Assembly: GCF_030209355.1 (NCBI RefSeq)
Contig: NZ_JARVSF010000029.1
Location: 1-64,000, forward strand
DNA from: Pseudarthrobacter sp. fls2-241-R2A-127
Lineage (GTDB): Bacteria; Actinomycetota; Actinomycetes; Actinomycetales; Micrococcaceae
DNA: 64,000 nt
Direction: 5' to 3'
The position numbers were made by a program, and so were the translations under genes. Shown piece by piece: positions 15,092 to 23,143 of this stretch (within the stretch, counting starts at the first letter, position 1; every line of letters starts with the position of its first letter). The notes under the pieces are model-generated. The model was given only the letters and a program-made list of their open reading frames with translations. It was not told the DNA's origin and made no database searches.

Positions 15092-15733
15092 TCAGCCCCG
15101 CGCCGGCACGGCCGGACGCCAGGGAGCGTCTTGGTGGGAGAGCCACACTTCGCTCGGATCAAGGCTGCGGATAAGGTGCTGCGCCTCGGTTGCAGGCTGG
15201 TCCAGTTCCCCGTAGAACACGGCACTGTCGCCACAGAGCACAGCGGGACGATGGCCTGTCTCAACCACGACGATCTGGGACCCCGCCGAGTGTCCAGCGG
15301 CGCGAATGAGACGACCCGGAAGGAGTTCCAGTTCCCCGTCCACCAGCGTGTAAGTGACGCCCGGGGCATCCACCCAGTCCAGGATTGTGTACTCGCCCGC
15401 ATGCGCTTCGATGTACTCGGCCCGCTGCACATAGATTGGCCGCCCGGGGAAAAGGTGATTGCCTCCCACATGGTCGAAGTGCAGGTGGGTGTTGACGACT
15501 ATATCGATGCTGTCCGGGTCGAAGCCGGGCAGTTCGTTCAGCGGCTGGATGCGGGGGTCCATATCCTCGACTGCAGGGTGCAGCTGGGTGAGCCCCGTGT
15601 CCACCAGGATGCGGGCATCCGGGTGGTCGAGAATGTGCACGTTGATGGGCAGACGCTGGTCGCCGGCCTGCAGATCACCCACCCGGAGGCGGGTGATGGT
15701 GGTGTGCGTCGAACGAGCAGAATCGGTCACCAT
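15092..15733 (-). CDS. Metallo-beta-lactamase-fold hydrolase, lactonase-like
   Basis: This 213-residue protein has the binuclear zinc motif THLHFDHVGG (His83, His85, Asp87, His88). A later His (AAGHSAGSQIVVVE) and an Asp (VLCGDSAVFYG) complete the usual ligand set. The length and the order of motifs resemble AttM/AiiA-type N-acyl-homoserine lactonases and related lactonases, but these features are shared by many MBL enzymes, so the substrate is open. It has no signal peptide and should act in the cytoplasm. It overlaps the RibD-like gene by 7 bases and is followed 5 bases later by the P-loop gene, so the three form one operon. Confidence 0.85.
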   Translation of the reverse strand: MVTDSARSTHTTITRLRVGDLQAGDQRLPINVHILDHPDARILVDTGLTQLHPAVEDMDPRIQPLNELPGFDPDSIDIVVNTHLHFDHVGGNHLFPGRPIYVQRAEYIEAHAGEYTILDWVDAPGVTYTLVDGELELLPGRLIRAAGHSAGSQIVVVETGHRPAVLCGDSAVFYGELDQPATEAQHLIRSLDPSEVWLSHQDAPWRPAVPARG

Positions 15734-16317
15734 TCCTCCTTCATGGACAGCACCTGGTACCGGTGCATCGTCACACCGGACGAGAACCTCTTTTGCTCCA
15801 GCAGGTCCAGGTCGATCGGCCTGTCGTTATCGTCGAACAACGGGCGGCCGAACCCGAGGATGCTGGGGTGGGTGTAGAGCAGTAGCTCATCGAGCAACCC
15901 TGCCCGAAGGAGCTGGGACGCCACCGCGGCCCCACCGACGGCGATCCTCCCGTCGGTCTCGGCCTTGAGCCGGGAGAGCTGACCCATGGTGTCGCCTTGG
16001 CCGATGATCCGGGTGTGGTAGTCAGCGCTGGTGCGGGTGCTGGACACCAAGACTTTAGGGGTGGCGACCCAGATCCGGCCATACTCCCGCGTAATACGGT
16101 GAGCAGACGCATCGTCGGCGGCGTCCGGCCACGCCTTTTCCATAATCTCGTAGAAAACCCGCCCCTGGACAAACATGGCGAGGCGCTTCGCTTCGTCATT
16201 GAAATGCTGGTGCAGCTCCTCGTCGATCTTCAGCCACGACCCGGCTCCGTTATCTCCGGGCACTTGCTCGATCAGCAGATCGACAGAGGTATTCATGTTG
16301 TAGATGAAGCGGCCCAT
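15727..16317 (-). CDS. RibD/dihydrofolate-reductase-family oxidoreductase
   Basis: This 196-residue protein belongs to the RibD_C (DHFR-like) family. It opens with GRFIYNMNTSVDLLIEQ, has a central glycine-rich stretch for NADPH (DGRIAVGGAAVASQLLRAG) and then LLDELLLYTHPSILGFGRPLF, the family hallmark. Members reduce pyrimidine or other small heterocyclic substrates; many in actinobacteria have no known substrate. It is the first gene of the three-gene minus-strand operon. It faces the HxlR regulator gene across a 16-bp inverted repeat that should control both. The remnant at 13567-13905 is a second, broken member of the family. Confidence 0.87.
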   Translation of the reverse strand: MGRFIYNMNTSVDLLIEQVPGDNGAGSWLKIDEELHQHFNDEAKRLAMFVQGRVFYEIMEKAWPDAADDASAHRITREYGRIWVATPKVLVSSTRTSADYHTRIIGQGDTMGQLSRLKAETDGRIAVGGAAVASQLLRAGLLDELLLYTHPSILGFGRPLFDDNDRPIDLDLLEQKRFSSGVTMHRYQVLSMKEEW

Positions 16318-16325
16318 CGCGCGAC

Positions 16326-16364
16326 CAATCTATAGTGGTTGTAAGTTGCAATCACTATAGATTG
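16326..16364. promoter_or_regulatory. Large palindromic operator between the reductase and HxlR genes
   Basis: The arms CAATCTATAGTGGTTG (16326-16341) and CAATCACTATAGATTG (16349-16364) are complementary at 15 of 16 positions around a 7-base centre. It sits in the 73-base gap between divergent starts. That is the expected place and symmetry for an HxlR-dimer operator controlling both directions. Confidence 0.8.
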
Positions 16365-16390
16365 TTGAAGTCCAGTGTCAAGGAGGATCC

Positions 16391-16798
16391 ATGGAGAGCA
16401 CGTCGGACCATATCGCCGATGCGGCAGACATCTTCGGTGACCGGTGGACCCTGCTGATCCTTCGCGACGTGGTCTTCGAGGATCGACGAAACTTCCGTTC
16501 CCTCCTGCTCGGCTCCCGCGAGCGGATAGCATCCAACATCCTCGCTGATCGGCTGGTTCGGCTCGTCGAAGCAGGTCTTCTGGTGCGAGGCGAGGGGCGC
16601 CGAGGGCAGCGGGCGACGTACAGCCTCACCGAGGCTGGCATCCAGTGCGTGCCGATCCTCTACCAATTGGCCGAGTGGAGCGCCCGGTGGCGGGGAAGCG
16701 GGGGATCCGGGCAGCCCCGGATCCCGAACATGGACGAATCGATGCCCACGCTGATTGCGGAGCTAAGGGCTCGCCATATCGGCGAAGATGCATCGTAG
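16391..16798 (+). CDS. HxlR-family transcriptional regulator
   Basis: This 135-residue winged-helix protein starts at ATG with AGGAGG just upstream (16380-16385). The HxlR core covers residues about 8-95. It contains FGDRWTLLILRDVVFEDRRNF, a recognition region (ERIASNILADRLVRLVEAGLL) and a wing (RRGQRATYSLTEAG). HxlR members respond to aldehydes, quinones or oxidants, often through a cysteine, and regulate the adjacent divergent operon. Here the only cysteine (GIQCVPIL) is late in the domain. The target is almost certainly the reductase-MBL-kinase operon, through the palindrome at 16326-16364. Confidence 0.92.
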   Translation: MESTSDHIADAADIFGDRWTLLILRDVVFEDRRNFRSLLLGSRERIASNILADRLVRLVEAGLLVRGEGRRGQRATYSLTEAGIQCVPILYQLAEWSARWRGSGGSGQPRIPNMDESMPTLIAELRARHIGEDAS

Positions 16799-17176
16799 CC
16801 GGGGGAGCCATTGTGCGGGCCGGAATCGGCAACGCTCGAGCTGAGAGGGAGGTGCCGATCGTGCGTCGGAAACAGGATCTTGGGCAGCCCCATGAGCAGT
16901 CATTTTGGTGGGTGTTGAAGCCCGCGGCGGGGCCCCTTCCGCGCCGATCCGCAAGCCGATTGGCTAACGGGAGCTCGTGGATGGCGAGCTGATGTAGGCG
17001 GCGCGAGGGCACCGCCAAAACGCGCACGAAGGCGCCGAGCAGGCCGATGTAGCTGCCGGTCATGAAACTGCGGTGAGCTTTGAGTTTCGCTTCGTCGTGT
17101 GGCGGCACTGGCGGTCTCGACGCTTCCTCGCTGACAGCGCCTTTCCATCGGCCAAACCCGGGTGAAGGATTGCAGT
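16799..17176 (-). other. Gene-free stretch with a possible membrane-protein remnant
   Basis: No intact gene is supported. On the minus strand about 16979-17100 reads HRSFMTGSYIGLLGAFVRVL and then RLHQLAIHELPLANR, with a membrane-protein look but no start or proper C-terminus. It may be the end of a decayed gene. A loose repeat copy (AAGCCGATTGGCTAACGGG) lies at about 16953-16971. Confidence 0.3.
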
Positions 17177-17398
17177 ATGAACACAATTGAGTGGTGGCCC
17201 AAGTTAGATTCCGAGGCGCAGACGTGGCTAATTGAGCACAACGGCGAGGTTATTGCCGAGGACGTGGTGAACAAGATCGCGGCGGCCGGCGGAGTTGTAA
17301 CATCGCACGCCTGGTGGATCGGCGACCAGACACCCGAGGGCATTTACCTCTCCGACGAAGCAGTCGATTGGATCGAGGAAACTGCCAACGGCGAATGA
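17177..17398 (+). CDS. Small hypothetical protein
   Basis: The ATG at 17177 (MNTIEWWPKLDSEAQTWL) follows AAGGA with good spacing and gives 73 residues; a GTG at 17162 would add five. The protein is acidic, without cysteine, and ends WWIGDQTPEGIYLSDEAVDW followed by IEETANGE. It looks like a small helical domain with a two-strand element, but I recognise no family. There is no signal peptide or membrane segment. It converges with the methyltransferase gene 25 bases downstream. Confidence 0.65.
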   Translation: MNTIEWWPKLDSEAQTWLIEHNGEVIAEDVVNKIAAAGGVVTSHAWWIGDQTPEGIYLSDEAVDWIEETANGE

Positions 17399-17423
17399 AC
17401 CTTGGGGGTCCGGCAAGAGGAGC

Positions 17424-18245
17424 TCAGGTCTTGGTACACACGAACATCACAGTCCGGATCCGCCGCTCGGCGAGGTTGGCCACCTGGTTGGCCGCCATCT
17501 GCGCGAAGCCGTCGCCAAGGAAGGCCGCAAAGGTCACCGGCGGTGGCCCCTCCCGCTGGATTTTGGCACGCATGTGCTGGAACCACGAAAGGCTTTCGTC
17601 CGAGGAATCAATTTCCGACATGTCGTCCAATCCTGCCGAGGGGAGCAACCGGCGCACGTCCTCCAGGGTCGCGGGAAAGCTTGTAGAGGAGTCAGCGGCC
17701 CACGGCACCGGGTAGTGCACTTCACCTCCTTCGCCCTGCAGGACGTCGTAGGCCACAAACCTGCCGCCGGGCCGGAGGACGCGGAACGCTTCGGCATACA
17801 GCGCAGGCTTATCCGGGATGTTCATGGCCACGTGCACGGTCATCACCGCATCCACAGACTCATCCGGCAGACCGGTGGCCGTGGCGTCCCCCACCTGGAA
17901 GCGGGTGCGGCCGGACAACCCTGTCCACTCGGAGAGCGCCGCTGCTGCCTGGCAGAACTCCGGAGTAAGGTCCACCCCCGTCACCGTGCACCCGGCCACC
18001 TCGGCGAGCGTCCGTGCCGGCCCGCCCAATCCACTGCCGAGATCGAGCACCCGGGAATCAGCGGTAACGGCCAATGCTTCGATGATTTCCAGCGTGGCCC
18101 TGCGCCCACGGATGTGGAACTCGTCCACAGCAGCCAGGTCCGCCGGCCGCAGCGCCGTACGGTCCACACCGGCCGCGTCCAGGGCAGAACTGATGGCCTC
18201 CACAAGTTGCCCGGGGCCGGTGTAGAAGGCCGAAACCTGGTTCAT
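17424..18245 (-). CDS. Class I SAM-dependent methyltransferase
   Basis: I chose the ATG at 18245 (MNQVSAFYTGPGQLVEAI), which has GAGGAT eight bases upstream, giving 273 residues. Motif I is VLDLGSGLGGPARTLAE at residues about 66-82, followed by the acidic end of strand 2 (VTGVDLTPEF). Motif II/III surrounds DAVMTVHVAMNIPDKPALY and LRPGGRFVAYDVLQG. This is the layout of Methyltransf_11/25 enzymes acting on small molecules, close to sarcosine/glycine- or quinone-type methyltransferases. No substrate can be named from the neighbours. It is followed on the same strand by nothing obviously related. Confidence 0.87.
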   Translation of the reverse strand: MNQVSAFYTGPGQLVEAISSALDAAGVDRTALRPADLAAVDEFHIRGRRATLEIIEALAVTADSRVLDLGSGLGGPARTLAEVAGCTVTGVDLTPEFCQAAAALSEWTGLSGRTRFQVGDATATGLPDESVDAVMTVHVAMNIPDKPALYAEAFRVLRPGGRFVAYDVLQGEGGEVHYPVPWAADSSTSFPATLEDVRRLLPSAGLDDMSEIDSSDESLSWFQHMRAKIQREGPPPVTFAAFLGDGFAQMAANQVANLAERRIRTVMFVCTKT

Positions 18246-18314
18246 GGCGCCATCCTCACACCGGGCGGGCCCCAGGGTCAACGGGCGGTCCGGGGACAAG
18301 CGGGGTCAGCGGGG

Positions 18315-19280
18315 TCAGGGGGAGACGTTGGCCAGTTCCCGGGCCAGGAAGTCCAGGGCCGGCTGCCCCTCGGGAAGCCCTGCCGTGTGGTTGAGGTGGC
18401 CGTGGACTGCGCCCCGGGCCAGGAAGGAGGAAACCGGAACCCCGGCCCGCTCCAAAGAGGAGGCAAAAAGCTCGGTCGAGCCGCGGGCGTCGTCGTACTC
18501 GCAGGCCAGGAGCGCTGTGGGCGGAAGCCCGGCAGGATCGGCATACCCGGGCATCGCGTAAGACGGCGCCATGCTGACAGGTCCGCCCACGTAGTTCTCC
18601 GCCGTGCGGATGCAGTCCTCCAGGGTGAACCGCAAATGCCGGGGCAGGCCGGCCATGACCGCCTCGTCCAGGCCGCCGGCCGGCGGCGGCAGTTCGGCAT
18701 GCAGGAAGGGGTAGGCCAGGAGGAGCTTGGCCGGCAGCGGCTTGCCCGCGTCGATCAGGTAGAGCGCGGCGCCCACGGCCAGGTTGCCGCCGGCACCGGC
18801 ACCTCCCAGGCACAGCAGGTCCGGATCCAGCCCCAGCGATGCGGCGTTCTTCCGCGCCCAGAACCATCCCGTCAGGGCATCGTCATGCGGAATCGGGTAG
18901 GAGACCCCGTCCCGTGCCAGCCGGTAGTCGACGGACAGCACCGGCGTCCCCCGGTCCGCAAGCACCCGGGCCAGGTAATCAGACTCGGGAATGTCCACGC
19001 TGCCGCTGACGAAGCCACCGCCGTGCAGCCACACCAGGGCAGGGCTGCCGGTTCCGGCGGCTTCGCCGTAGATCCGGAGGGCCACCGGCCCGTGCCGCCC
19101 GTCCGCCGTGACCGTGCGGATGGGGACGTCGGGCCCAGGCGTCCGGACGGCGTCGGGGTTCAGGAACCGCGGGCCTTCAGGGCTGGCAAGGTATTCGGCG
19201 AAACCGTCGGCGGTTCCCTCCGGGCCGCCGGCCGTGGAAGCCTCCGTGGCAACCGCCGCCGGGTCTTTCCGCGGTGTCAT
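18315..19280 (-). CDS. Alpha/beta hydrolase (HSL type) lacking the nucleophile serine
   Basis: The ATG at 19280 overlaps the preceding stop (ATGA), giving 321 residues. The oxyanion-hole motif HGGG (residues 86-89) and the DYRLA segment are typical of hormone-sensitive-lipase-type esterases. Where the family has G-D-S-A-G-G, this protein reads G-A-G-A-G-G (160-165), so the catalytic serine position is Gly162 and the preceding acid is also lost. The C-terminal Asp and His (CEYDDARGS, AVHGHLNH) are present. It is the last gene of an operon with GH78 and a BD-FAE-like esterase. It may be a non-catalytic partner, use another residue, or be losing function. The surrounding sequence shows no other damage. 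Confidence 0.82.
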   Translation of the reverse strand: MTPRKDPAAVATEASTAGGPEGTADGFAEYLASPEGPRFLNPDAVRTPGPDVPIRTVTADGRHGPVALRIYGEAAGTGSPALVWLHGGGFVSGSVDIPESDYLARVLADRGTPVLSVDYRLARDGVSYPIPHDDALTGWFWARKNAASLGLDPDLLCLGGAGAGGNLAVGAALYLIDAGKPLPAKLLLAYPFLHAELPPPAGGLDEAVMAGLPRHLRFTLEDCIRTAENYVGGPVSMAPSYAMPGYADPAGLPPTALLACEYDDARGSTELFASSLERAGVPVSSFLARGAVHGHLNHTAGLPEGQPALDFLARELANVSP

Positions 19281-20266
19281 GGCGTGCCCAGCTTCCTGGC
19301 GAAGTAGCCGACGGCGGAGTCGAGGATGTCCGCCATCCTGTCCTCCGCGCCGAAGAAGCAATGGTCGGCGCCCTCGACGGTCACCACCTCATGCTCCACG
19401 CCCGCCTCGGCGAGCGCGGCGGCCAGCAGGTCGGTCTGCGAATGCGGCACCAGTCCGTCGGAGTCACCGTGGACCAGGAGGAACGGGGCGGCGGCGGCGT
19501 CCACGTAGCTGACCGGGCTGGCCGCGGCCAGCAACTCCCGGTCCTCCGAGCCACCCACCAGCATGTGGTTGGGCTGCAGGGACATGCCCGGCGGGACGGC
19601 CGCGGTCAACGCCTCCGGGAAGAGCCCCCCGGGCATGGCCATCGGCGGAAGGTCCCCCAGCGAAGTAACACCATAAAAGTCGACGACGGCGCTGACGCTG
19701 CTGGGGTGCCCCTGCGCACCGAGGCCGCCTTCCAGGTCGCCGCGGTGGCCCGTGAGCCCCAGGAGCGCCACCAGGTGGCCGCCGGCGGATTCGCCCCACG
19801 CTCCGAACCGCTCCGGATCCACGTTGAGCTCTGAGGCGAACTCGCGGAGGTACCTGACGGCGGCCTTGAGATCGTGAAGCTGGGCCGGGAACGGGGCCTC
19901 GAGCGAGTGCCGGTAGTCAGCGGTGGCGCAGGCGATCCCGGCCTCGTTGAGCAGCCGGAAAACCGAGCCGGGCGCAAACGTGGGCGGCAGTTCGCGGCGG
20001 TCGCCCAGCTGGAACGCGCCGCCATGCACCCAGAGCACCAGGGGCACGCGGCCGGCCGCATGCCGCGGCAGCCAGATGTCCATTTTCAACGGCCGGAAGC
20101 CCAGGGCCCGGGCATACGTCACTTCCCGGTGTACCAGGGACACGTCCCCGGCCGGCTCCGGTGTTCCTGGCGAATCAAACACCGGGAACGGCGGCACGTC
20201 CCTTCCTTCGGGATGAGAGACGTCCCGGCGGGGTTCGATTACCTCGGTAGCGTCATCCACTGTCAT
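19277..20266 (-). CDS. BD-FAE-like alpha/beta hydrolase, probable sugar-ester esterase
   Basis: This 329-residue protein starts at ATG 20266 behind GAGGAG; a longer frame running into GH78 is not credible. It has HGGAF (81-85), the nucleophile Ser160 in GESAGGH, Asp in LLVHGDSDGLVPH and His in EGADHCFFG, so a full catalytic triad. BD-FAE-type enzymes remove feruloyl or acetyl groups from plant polysaccharides and glycosides. It has no signal peptide. The start overlaps the GH78 stop by four bases (ATGA), and its stop overlaps the next hydrolase start the same way. De-esterification of an imported rhamnoside is the natural role. Confidence 0.87.
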   Translation of the reverse strand: MTVDDATEVIEPRRDVSHPEGRDVPPFPVFDSPGTPEPAGDVSLVHREVTYARALGFRPLKMDIWLPRHAAGRVPLVLWVHGGAFQLGDRRELPPTFAPGSVFRLLNEAGIACATADYRHSLEAPFPAQLHDLKAAVRYLREFASELNVDPERFGAWGESAGGHLVALLGLTGHRGDLEGGLGAQGHPSSVSAVVDFYGVTSLGDLPPMAMPGGLFPEALTAAVPPGMSLQPNHMLVGGSEDRELLAAASPVSYVDAAAAPFLLVHGDSDGLVPHSQTDLLAAALAEAGVEHEVVTVEGADHCFFGAEDRMADILDSAVGYFARKLGTP

Positions 20267-22992
20267 AGTGTGCTCCTCATCAGCTCGGGTGTGGCAGCAC
20301 TGCCGCGGGTGGCGGCAGCGAAAGTATGGGTCCCAGGCCCGACGACGACGGCCGGCCGCCCGGGCAGCAGCACCTCCGCGGTGGTGCCGGCGGGGAGCGT
20401 GGCAGTGAGCGTCAGCCCGGCGTCGTCCTTCAAGCCCCCGGAGGCCGCGTCCGCGGACCGGGCCCAGGCCACCTCGATCAGGCCGCGCGGCCCCAGGTGG
20501 GAGGTGGCCGCGGAGGTCAGTCCGGCACCGGGGCGCGGCTCGATGATGATCCGCTCCCAGCCGGCGCTTCCTGCCGCCTGGCGCAGCCCGGCCGTGTACC
20601 GGTGCAGGAAGGTCACCACGGCGCCCTTGCTGTAATGGTTGAGTGACTGGTGCGCGGCGCCCTCGGCGTCGATGCCGTTCCACAGTTCCCACACAGTGGT
20701 GGCGCCGCGGTCCACCATGGCCAGCCACGAGGGTTCAGTGTCCTGCATCAACAGTTCGTAGGCCAGCTCCAGCTCGCCGCTGTCGGCCAGTACCGGCAGC
20801 AGGCAGGGCGTGGCCAGGAAGCCCGTGCCCAGGTGCGTGCCTGTGTCCCTGATCAGCGCCGCCAACTGCGCGGTAACGGAGGCACGGTGTTCGGGACCGA
20901 CCAGGTTAAAGGCCAGGGCGCGGACGCAGTTGGCCTGACTGGCCCCGGTGACGCGGCCGGCGGCGTCCAGGTATTCCGTTTCCCAAGCGTCCCGGATCCG
21001 GGACGAGAGTTCCGCCAGGCCGGCGGCTTCCGCGGCCAGGCCGAGAACCCCGGCGATGCTGGCCATCAGGTCCGTAGTGTGCCGGTAGTAGGCGGTGGCG
21101 ACGATGCCGTGGTCGGCGTTGCGGGCGGCGAAGAGGTCCGGCTCGGGCCCGTCCGGTTCCATCCATTCGCCGAAGTGGAAGCCGGTGTCCCAGAGGTATT
21201 GTTCGTGCGGTGCCGGCCGGGTGCTCCTGGCTGTCCGCGTGGGGTGCCGCCGGCTTTCGGCGGTGGTCTGCACGAATCTTAGCCAGCGCGTCATCGCGTC
21301 CCAGTTTTCGGCCAGGATCGACGCGTCCCCGGTGGCCATATAGGCCTCCCACGGCACCATGACGATGGCGTCGCCCCAGCCGGCAGACCCATTGGTGAAG
21401 GCCATGAATTCGGCCGCGGTGGCAGCAGGGCCGGGCGACGGTGAAATGTTGGCGATGACCCCGGTGTCCCACTGGTCGGCGCGGACGTCGCGGAGCCATT
21501 TCCGGGTGAAGCCGGTGACGTCGTAGAGGTACGCGGCGGTGGGGACGAACAGCTGCCAGTCGCCGGTCCAGCCGGCCTTCTCCCGTTGCGGGCAGTCGGT
21601 GGGGACTTCGCAGGAGTTGCCCAGGAAGCTCCACTCCACGATGTCATGGAGCCTGTTCAGCCGTTCGTCGCTGCAGCGGAAGGTGCCGATCCGTTCCAGG
21701 TCCGTCCGGACCAGGCAGCCGGTAATGTCCCCGGGGTGCAGGTCCCGGCTGAGGCCCTGCACGGACACGTACTGGAAGCCATGGGTGGTGTGGCGGGGTT
21801 CGAAGACCTCGCCGGGCGCGCCGGAGGAGATGACCGTGTCCACCTGGCCGGCGTCGAGGAACGCCCCCGGTGAGCGGAAATCGTGCGGGCGCAGGTGGTC
21901 GCGGGTGACCTCGCCGTCTCTCTCCAGGGCCTCGCCGTATTCGAGCGTGAGGGTTTCGCCCGGCGCCGCCAGCCTGGCAAGGCGGACCCAGCCATGGATG
22001 TTCTGACCGAAGTCCACCACCTGGTTGCCGCTGGGCAGCCGGACGACGGACGCCGGCGCCAGCTCCCGCGTCACCCGGGTGGGCGGAGCCAGGGGCCCGG
22101 CCAGCTGCGTGAACGTGCCGGGCCGGACGACGGCGGGACGCACCCCGGGCGCGGTGCCCGCCAACGGTGCCCTGCCGGCGTCATGCGCCCGGAAGTCAAC
22201 CCGCTGGCCTGCCATCAGGTCCGCGCCGGTGATCTCCGTGGCGGATACCAGCCAGGAAGCGTCGGTGCCGATCACCTGCCTGCCGGTCCCGGACTCCATC
22301 TCGAGCTGTGCCAGGAAAGCCGTGTGCGTGCCGTACATGTCGGCGTCGCGCGTGTACCCGAAGCTGCCACGGTACCAGCCGTCGGTGAGGACGGCCCGGA
22401 TGGTGTTGGCACCCTCGCGGAGCAGGCCGGTGACGTCATACGCCTGGACCTGGAGGGTGGTGTTGTAGCTGGTGGAGCCAGGGGTGAGCTGCTGGCTGCC
22501 CACGCGCCGGCCATTGATAAACAACTCGTAGATGCCCTGCGCGGTGGCGTACGCGCGGGCCTTGTCCGGGGCGGCAGTGAGCGTGAAGTTCCTGGTGAGG
22601 GAGTAGCCGGGGCGCCCTCCGGGGGCAGGGACGTCTTCCTCGTCAGGTCCAATCCATTGCGCGCTCCAGTCGGAGGGATGCAGGAGGCCCAACTCCACCG
22701 GCATCGGCTCGGACCAGCCGCTGGCTGTTTCGGTGCCGGTGTGGTCCACGTTCCAGGTGCGGACCCGCCACTCGAACCGGCTGCGGGAGTCCAGGGTGGG
22801 GCCGCTGTACGGGATGCCGCTGGAGGTGGCTGATTCAACCTTGCCGGTGTCCCAGCCGTTGCCGGCCGTAATTTGGTACGCGGCTTGGCGGACGGTTCCG
22901 GCGGGCGGTGTCCAGCTGAGCCGCGGGTCGCGGATGGTCAGGCCCATCGCCTCGGACAGGTGCTCGGCCCGAAGCCGGGTAGGGGCGGTCAT
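20263..22992 (-). CDS. Alpha-L-rhamnosidase, GH78 (copy A)
   Basis: I chose ATG 22992 (MTAPTRLRAEHLSEAM), with AGGAG nine bases upstream, giving 909 residues. The order of domains is the usual one: N-terminal beta domain, Bac_rhamnosid_N (residues about 150-320), a concanavalin-like domain (about 330-430), a six-hairpin catalytic domain with DCPQREKAGWTGD near residue 465, and a C-terminal beta domain. In GH78 the general acid/base residues lie in the DCPQRE segment and in the Trp-Glu of TTVWELWNG, and both are present. There is no signal peptide, so it hydrolyses imported rhamnosides in the cytoplasm. It leads an operon with two hydrolases and is divergent from an IclR gene. Confidence 0.93.
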   Translation of the reverse strand: MTAPTRLRAEHLSEAMGLTIRDPRLSWTPPAGTVRQAAYQITAGNGWDTGKVESATSSGIPYSGPTLDSRSRFEWRVRTWNVDHTGTETASGWSEPMPVELGLLHPSDWSAQWIGPDEEDVPAPGGRPGYSLTRNFTLTAAPDKARAYATAQGIYELFINGRRVGSQQLTPGSTSYNTTLQVQAYDVTGLLREGANTIRAVLTDGWYRGSFGYTRDADMYGTHTAFLAQLEMESGTGRQVIGTDASWLVSATEITGADLMAGQRVDFRAHDAGRAPLAGTAPGVRPAVVRPGTFTQLAGPLAPPTRVTRELAPASVVRLPSGNQVVDFGQNIHGWVRLARLAAPGETLTLEYGEALERDGEVTRDHLRPHDFRSPGAFLDAGQVDTVISSGAPGEVFEPRHTTHGFQYVSVQGLSRDLHPGDITGCLVRTDLERIGTFRCSDERLNRLHDIVEWSFLGNSCEVPTDCPQREKAGWTGDWQLFVPTAAYLYDVTGFTRKWLRDVRADQWDTGVIANISPSPGPAATAAEFMAFTNGSAGWGDAIVMVPWEAYMATGDASILAENWDAMTRWLRFVQTTAESRRHPTRTARSTRPAPHEQYLWDTGFHFGEWMEPDGPEPDLFAARNADHGIVATAYYRHTTDLMASIAGVLGLAAEAAGLAELSSRIRDAWETEYLDAAGRVTGASQANCVRALAFNLVGPEHRASVTAQLAALIRDTGTHLGTGFLATPCLLPVLADSGELELAYELLMQDTEPSWLAMVDRGATTVWELWNGIDAEGAAHQSLNHYSKGAVVTFLHRYTAGLRQAAGSAGWERIIIEPRPGAGLTSAATSHLGPRGLIEVAWARSADAASGGLKDDAGLTLTATLPAGTTAEVLLPGRPAVVVGPGTHTFAAATRGSAATPELMRSTL

Positions 22993-23068
22993 GCGGCGGG
23001 ACTCCTGGGATGCGGATGCTGGGAGTTCCAGCTTCGTGCGCCACCATCCGTCCCCCACAGGGTGCTTT

Positions 23069-23091
23069 CAATGGTTGGAATAGTATTGTGG
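23069..23091. promoter_or_regulatory. Shared 23-bp motif, GH78-A/IclR copy
   Basis: CAATGGTTGGAATAGTATTG plus TGG matches 38090-38112 at 19 of 23 positions. Both copies sit in divergent promoter regions of glycoside-utilisation genes. It is a candidate operator for the IclR protein encoded at 23144. CAAT and ATTG at its ends form short inverted repeats. Confidence 0.55.
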
Positions 23092-23143
23092 TTCAGCTCA
23101 CTGCGGCCCACCGCAACTATCGACGGCGCTAGGAAAGACTGCC

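Noticed and set aside
15092-15733. Assignment as a quorum-quenching acyl-homoserine lactonase
   Set aside because: The HxHxDH motif is shared by many MBL enzymes and nothing nearby relates to homoserine lactones, so only the fold is claimed.
17574-19307. Open frame of 577 codons on the plus strand
   Set aside because: Antisense to the methyltransferase and hydrolase genes, which show clear catalytic-fold motifs.
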